Assembly: GCA_963785735.1 (NCBI GenBank)
Contig: CAWAWJ010000001.1
Span: 124,001-188,000 of the forward strand
DNA: 64,000 bases
Direction of reading: 5' to 3'
Origin: REEB95 sp963785735
GTDB taxonomy: Bacteria; Pseudomonadota; Alphaproteobacteria; ATCC43930; CGMCC-115725
Part shown: positions 60,427-64,000 of the stretch, piece after piece
How the letters are laid out: each line of letters begins with the position of its first letter
How positions within the stretch are numbered: the first letter of the stretch is position 1
Translations under genes and position numbers: made by a program
Notes under the pieces: model-generated
Databases searched by the model: none
The model's input: only the letters and a program-made list of their open reading frames with translations
What the model was told of the DNA's origin: nothing

Positions 60427-61089
60427 TTAGCTCGCCAGCGTGGCGAGCATGCCGCGCAGTTCGGCAATGCCCGCGCCGCCACGCGCGCTCGCCGCGAAGA
60501 CCGCGGGATAGGCCGATGCGTAGCGCCGCAATTCCGCGTCGGTGTCGGCCAGGCGGGATGCCAGCGCATCGGCGGACAACTGGTCGGATTTGGTCAGCAC
60601 GGCGAGGCCGGGAATGGCATTGGCCGCCAGTAGCGTAAAAGCGGCGCGGTCGCTGTCCTTCAGCCCGTGGCGGGCGTCGATCAGAACCAAGGCGTGTTTC
60701 AGGCAGGATCGGCGGCCGAGATAAAAGCCGATGGAATCGGCCCAATCGTCCCTCTCGCGCTTCGAGGCCGCGGCATAGCCGTAGCCCGGGAGGTCGACCA
60801 GCATCAGCCGCCCGCCGAGATCGAAGAAATTGATCTGGCGCGTGCGTCCGGGCGTGCGCGAGATGCGCGCCAGGGCTTTGCGGCCGGTGAGCGCGTTCAA
60901 CAGGCTCGACTTTCCGACATTGGAGCGGCCGAGAAAGGCCACTTCCGGCAACCGCTCGGGCGGCAGCGCGGCGGGATCATTGGCCCCGGCGGTGAAACGG
61001 CAGGAAAGCGCGAACAGCAGGCGGCCGGTCTCGCGCGCATTCTCGCCCGGCGCCGCCTCCGGAGGAAAGACCGTGGCGGCCTCGGCCAT
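60427..61089 (-). CDS. engB: ribosome-biogenesis GTPase EngB/YsxC
   Basis: 220 residues. G1 GRSNVGKSSLLNAL, G3 DLPGYGYA, G4 LTKSDQLS with SRTPGRTRQINFFDL. Assists assembly of the 50S subunit. It is 4 nt downstream of yidC and 26 nt upstream of argB. Confidence 0.96.
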   Translation of the reverse strand: MAEAATVFPPEAAPGENARETGRLLFALSCRFTAGANDPAALPPERLPEVAFLGRSNVGKSSLLNALTGRKALARISRTPGRTRQINFFDLGGRLMLVDLPGYGYAAASKRERDDWADSIGFYLGRRSCLKHALVLIDARHGLKDSDRAAFTLLAANAIPGLAVLTKSDQLSADALASRLADTDAELRRYASAYPAVFAASARGGAGIAELRGMLATLAS

Positions 61090-61093
61090 CGAC

Positions 61094-62821
61094 CTAGGTT
61101 TTCCGGGAGCGCCGCATGATCGTCCATTGCTGGGCGATCGACAGCAGATTGTTCCAGCTCCAGTAGATCACCAATCCCGCGGCGAATTGCGCCAGCATGA
61201 CGGTGAACACGAAAGGCAGCACCATGAACATCTTGGCCTGGATCGGATCAGGCGGCGCCGGGTTGAGCTTCTGTTGCAGGAACATGGTAACGCCCATGAT
61301 GAGCGGCCACGCGCCGATGTAGAGGACGGAGTGCAGCATGGCGATATCGGGCGGCGCGAAGGGCAGAAGCCCAAACAAATTGACGAAGGTGGTGGGATCG
61401 GGCGCCGAGAGATCGTGGATCCAGCCGTAGAACGGCGCCTGGCGCATCTCGATGGTGACGTAGAGCACCTTGTAAAGCGAGAAGAACACCGGAATCTGGA
61501 TGACAATCGGCAGGCATCCCGCCATCGGGTTGGCGCCGACGCGCTTATAGAGCGCCATCATCTCCTTGTTGAGCTTCTCCTTGTCGTCACCGAGTTTTTC
61601 CCGGAGCTTTTGTATTTCCGGTTGCAACTGTTTCATCTTGCCCATCGCCCGGTAGGATTTGTTGGCGAGCGGGAAGAAGGCGAGCTTGATAATGACGGTG
61701 AGCAGCATGATGGCGAGGCCGAAATTTCCGATCAGCTTGTAGAAGAAATCGAGCGCCAGGAAGATCGGCTTGGTGAGGAAATAAAACCAGCCGAAATCGA
61801 TCGCGCGGTCGAAGCGCGGAATCTGGTCCTGGACCTCGTAGCGGTCGAGCAGCGAGACCAGCTTGGCGCCGGCGAAGAAGCGGCTGGCGGCGGTGGCGGT
61901 GCCGCCGGGATCGAGCGCGCGCGGCGATCCCCGGTAATCGACCTGCCAGAGATCGGCTTGGTCGCGCTCGATATGGGTAAAGCGCGCCTTGAGCGCTTCC
62001 TTCTGGTCGGGGATGAGCGCGGCGAGCCAGTATTTGTCGGTGATGCCGAGCCAGCCGCCGGTGGAGTCGAATTCCTGGGGCGGCTCGCTCTTGAGGTCGG
62101 CGTATTTGATCTCCTTGAGCGTGCCGTCGAGCACGCCGATCGGACCTTCATGGAGGAGATAGGTCGTGGTCGCGGGCGGCGGGCCGGCGCGCGACACCAG
62201 TCCATAGGGATAGAGCGTGACTTTGTCCTTGGCCGTGTTGGTCACGCTGTCGGAGACGGTGAACATGTAATCCGCATCGATCGCGATATGGCGGTTGAAT
62301 TTCAGGCCCGCGCCGTTATCCCAGGTTAGATCGACCGCGTGATCGGGGGTGAGTGTGCCGCCGGACGAATTCCAGCGCGTCTCCGGCCCGGGCGTCTTGA
62401 CCGCGGGATCGTTCGGGACCCAGCCGAATTGCAGGAAATAGGGATGCGCCGTGCCATCAGGCGCCAGCAGCACTATCTCGGGACTGTTGGGATCGACGGT
62501 CTGGCGATAGCCCAAGAGCGTCAGGTCGTCGACCCGTCCGCCAGTCAGATTGATCGAGCCCTTGAGCCGGGGCGTTTCGATCGCGACGCGCGGGGATTGG
62601 GCGATCACGCTCTCGCGCGGCGCCGCCTGGACCGCGCCCTGAACGCCGGGCGCCGTTGCCCCGGTCTGTCCCGGAGGCGCCGCCTGGCCCGGAACGGCGG
62701 CGGCGGTCTGGGTTTGCGGCGCCGGCTTCGGCGGGAATATCCGCTCATAGAACACCTGAAAGCCGATCAGGATGGCGATCGAGATGCCGATGGCGACGAA
62801 CAGATTGCGTTGCTGGTCCAT
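61094..62821 (-). CDS. yidC: membrane protein insertase YidC
   Basis: 575 residues. An N-terminal signal anchor (FVAIGISIAILIGFQVFYER), a Pro/Gln linker, a large periplasmic beta-domain, and the conserved C-terminal part of about five helices from FFYKLIGNFGLAIMLLTVII. The helical hairpin ALYKRVGANPMAGCLPIVIQ and the FFSLYKVLYVTIEMRQAPFY region are diagnostic. Inserts proteins with Sec or alone. Confidence 0.97.
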   Translation of the reverse strand: MDQQRNLFVAIGISIAILIGFQVFYERIFPPKPAPQTQTAAAVPGQAAPPGQTGATAPGVQGAVQAAPRESVIAQSPRVAIETPRLKGSINLTGGRVDDLTLLGYRQTVDPNSPEIVLLAPDGTAHPYFLQFGWVPNDPAVKTPGPETRWNSSGGTLTPDHAVDLTWDNGAGLKFNRHIAIDADYMFTVSDSVTNTAKDKVTLYPYGLVSRAGPPPATTTYLLHEGPIGVLDGTLKEIKYADLKSEPPQEFDSTGGWLGITDKYWLAALIPDQKEALKARFTHIERDQADLWQVDYRGSPRALDPGGTATAASRFFAGAKLVSLLDRYEVQDQIPRFDRAIDFGWFYFLTKPIFLALDFFYKLIGNFGLAIMLLTVIIKLAFFPLANKSYRAMGKMKQLQPEIQKLREKLGDDKEKLNKEMMALYKRVGANPMAGCLPIVIQIPVFFSLYKVLYVTIEMRQAPFYGWIHDLSAPDPTTFVNLFGLLPFAPPDIAMLHSVLYIGAWPLIMGVTMFLQQKLNPAPPDPIQAKMFMVLPFVFTVMLAQFAAGLVIYWSWNNLLSIAQQWTIMRRSRKT

Positions 62822-62824
62822 GGG

Positions 62825-63058
62825 CTATGGCCTGGAGCATGTCGCGGGAGGCACGGGATCGACGCCCGAACCGCCCCAGGGATGACAGCGCAACAACCGC
62901 CGGACCGCGAAAAGCAACCCGCGCGCGGATCCATGTTCGTGGATCGCCTGCGCCGCGTATTCCGAGCAGCTCGGCCAATAGCGGCAGCGAGGCCCCAGCA
63001 GCGGCGAGACCAGCAGCTGATAGAGCCTTATGAAACCGCGCAAGCCAGCACTTACCAT
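62825..63058 (-). CDS. yidD: membrane protein insertion efficiency factor YidD
   Basis: 77 residues. Diagnostic GLRGFIRLYQLLVSPLLGPR and CRYWPSCSEYAAQAI, ending RLLRCHPWGGSGVDPVP. It sits 3 nt before yidC and 25 nt after rnpA, the standard order. Confidence 0.96.
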   Translation of the reverse strand: MVSAGLRGFIRLYQLLVSPLLGPRCRYWPSCSEYAAQAIHEHGSARGLLFAVRRLLRCHPWGGSGVDPVPPATCSRP

Positions 63059-63083
63059 GATATTCAGCTCTCCCCGCCCACTC

Positions 63084-63443
63084 TCACTCGTTCTTCTCTT
63101 CCCAGGCGCCCAGGCGCTTCATCGCAGTTTCCATATCGAGCAGCAGATCCGGAAATTTCCGCGACAAGGTTTCGGCGCGTGCGATCACCACGTAATCATG
63201 GTTCGAGACGGCGTGGCGTTCGAGCACCTGCTGCGCCGCCGCCTTGAGCCGGCGCCGCGCCCGGTTGCGCTCGACCGAGATGCCCACCTTGCGGCTGGCG
63301 GTGAAACCCACGCGCGAGGAGACGGGCTCCGCCACTGCGCGCCGGCAGGCCTGCAGGATCAGGCCGGGAGCGACATATTTGCGCCGCTGGCCGGCAACGG
63401 CCAGAAAATCGGCCCGCCGCTTAAGACGCTCGATCTTGGTCAT
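63084..63443 (-). CDS. rnpA: ribonuclease P protein component
   Basis: 119 residues, strongly basic. RLKRRADFLAVAGQRRKYV, RVGFTASRKVGISVERNRAR (the RNR motif) and RRLKAAAQQVL. The protein subunit of RNase P processes tRNA 5' ends. ATG 63443; 30 nt downstream of rpmH. Confidence 0.95.
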   Translation of the reverse strand: MTKIERLKRRADFLAVAGQRRKYVAPGLILQACRRAVAEPVSSRVGFTASRKVGISVERNRARRRLKAAAQQVLERHAVSNHDYVVIARAETLSRKFPDLLLDMETAMKRLGAWEEKNE

Positions 63444-63473
63444 GACTCCGCCGCTTGGGCGCCGCACCGGTAC

Positions 63474-63608
63474 TCAAGCCGAAAGGCGCTTGCGACCCTT
63501 GGCGCGGCGGCTGGAAAGCACGCGACGTCCTCCGACCGTGGACATGCGCGCACGAAAGCCGTGGCGGCGCTTGCGGATGAGTTTGCTCGGCTGATAGGTG
63601 CGCTTCAC
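63474..63608 (-). CDS. rpmH: 50S ribosomal protein L34
   Basis: 44 residues: GTG start, KRTYQPSKLIRKRRHGFRAR, MSTVGGRRVLSSRRAKGRKR, then LSA and stop. It has the full L34 length and sequence. First gene of the leftward rpmH-rnpA-yidD-yidC-engB-argB set. Confidence 0.97.
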   Translation of the reverse strand: MKRTYQPSKLIRKRRHGFRARMSTVGGRRVLSSRRAKGRKRLSA

Positions 63609-63650
63609 GGCTGTGGACTCCGGCGATGCTTCTCGCTCGATGGATGGCGC

Positions 63651-63679
63651 TGTATACGAAAGCGGGTGGGCGAAGTCAA
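63651..63679 (-). promoter_or_regulatory. rpmH-rnpA promoter
   Basis: Leftward TTGACT (63674-63679), exactly 17 nt, TATACA (63651-63656). The start point would be near 63644, giving a leader of about 35 nt before the GTG. One of the strongest promoter matches in the window. Confidence 0.7.
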
Positions 63680-63758
63680 CGCCGCCGCCCGATGGCCAAG
63701 GTTACAAAAGGGTTGCGGCGAAAGACCCTGGATTGCAGGGGGTCTTGGGACGGAGGGT

Positions 63759-64000
63759 ATGGCGGTCGAAACGGGCAAAACCTTGTTCCCGGGCGGGCTT
63801 TCGGCCCGTCTGCTGGTGCTGACCGTCGTTTTCGTCATGGTCAGCGTGGTGCTGATCTTCGTGCCCTCGGTGGCGCGCTTCCGTCTGGCCTATCTTGAGG
63901 ACCATATCGACGCCGCGCATCTCGCGATATCGGCGCTCGAGGCCACCCCCGACAATTTGGTGAGCAAGCAGCTGACCAACGAGTTGCTGGCCCATGTCGG
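63759..64000 (+). CDS. sensor histidine kinase, N-terminal part (cut by window end)
   Basis: 80 residues visible. The opening MAVETGKTLFPGGLSARLLV is followed by a hydrophobic helix (LTVVFVMVSVVLIFVPSVA) and a periplasmic-looking segment (YLEDHIDAAHLAISALEATP), the layout of an alphaproteobacterial membrane sensor kinase. The kinase domain lies outside the window, so the class is inferred. The RBS CGGAGGGT precedes ATG 63759. Divergent from rpmH. Confidence 0.65.
   Translation, partial: MAVETGKTLFPGGLSARLLVLTVVFVMVSVVLIFVPSVARFRLAYLEDHIDAAHLAISALEATPDNLVSKQLTNELLAHV

Noticed and set aside
1..64000. CRISPR array, insertion sequence, integrase or prophage
   Set aside because: I saw no regularly spaced repeats, no transposase or integrase other than XerD, and no phage structural genes. 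XerD is the chromosomal dimer resolvase.

Overview
The window is high-GC DNA from an alphaproteobacterium. The evidence is the aerobic cobaltochelatase pair cobS/cobT beside a J-domain gene and bolA, an IalB-family secreted protein next to rlmN, a membrane-anchored CycM-like cytochrome c opposite kdsB-pheA, and the block rpmH-rnpA-yidD-yidC-engB-argB-HAD-dapD-dapE. The J-domain/cobST, DUF2889 and Pro/Ala-rich-protein-xerD-accA neighbourhoods suggest Rhodospirillales or a relative such as Micropepsales; I cannot fix the order from this sequence alone. Nearly all of the window is chromosomal core genome. Genes are tightly packed with many 4-nt start/stop overlaps, and no intergenic gap reaches 300 bases.

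Layout. 1-5.7 kb: a leftward, apparently catabolic cluster (nitronate monooxygenase, gentisate 1,2-dioxygenase-like bicupin, PhzS-like FAD monooxygenase, DoxX, OpgC-like membrane protein, PHB-depolymerase-like esterase). A 47-bp leader carrying a candidate promoter and RBS is duplicated in front of two of its genes. 5.8-10.3 kb: an MFS exporter, a higBA toxin-antitoxin pair with a palindromic operator, tRNA-Met, rlmN, an IalB protein and a GNAT acetyltransferase. 10.4-16.7 kb: cobT/cobS, the J-domain gene, bolA, a ribbon-helix-helix regulator, an OprB-type porin and a DUF2889 gene. 16.7-22.3 kb: aroB-aroK diverging from a 46-aa membrane peptide, a Pro/Ala-rich envelope protein, xerD and accA. 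22.3-30.5 kb: an OmpR-type regulator with degP, secA, then a parvulin foldase, argJ, mutT and a small lipoprotein. 30.5-37.4 kb: methyltransferases, comF, grxC, a frameshifted nitrilase, pgk, a GST and three poorly characterised proteins. 37.4-43.8 kb: the yejABEF peptide/microcin-type ABC importer co-oriented with a histidinol-phosphatase. 43.8-45.4 kb: a second toxin-antitoxin pair lying between a full cytochrome c gene and a 79-nt remnant of a cytochrome c 3' end. 45.5-54.8 kb: kdsB-pheA, an ABM-domain gene, nudC, SRP RNA, dnaX-ybaB-recR, rmuC and def-fmt-truA. 54.8-64 kb: a barrel-like outer-membrane protein, dapE/dapD, pirin, HAD phosphatase, argB, engB, yidC, yidD, rnpA, rpmH and the start of a sensor kinase.

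Together the genes supply shikimate, phenylalanine, arginine, lysine and Kdo biosynthesis, protein export and membrane insertion (SecA, SRP RNA, YidC, DegP, PpiC), replication and repair (DnaX, RecR, RmuC, XerD) and translation-start chemistry (Def, Fmt). The unusual parts are the duplicated leader and mixed gene content of the first 5.7 kb, the toxin-antitoxin insertion at the cytochrome c 3' end, the one-base frameshift in the nitrilase gene, the 11-bp tandem repeat over the pgk stop codon, and several conserved-looking but uncharacterised envelope proteins.
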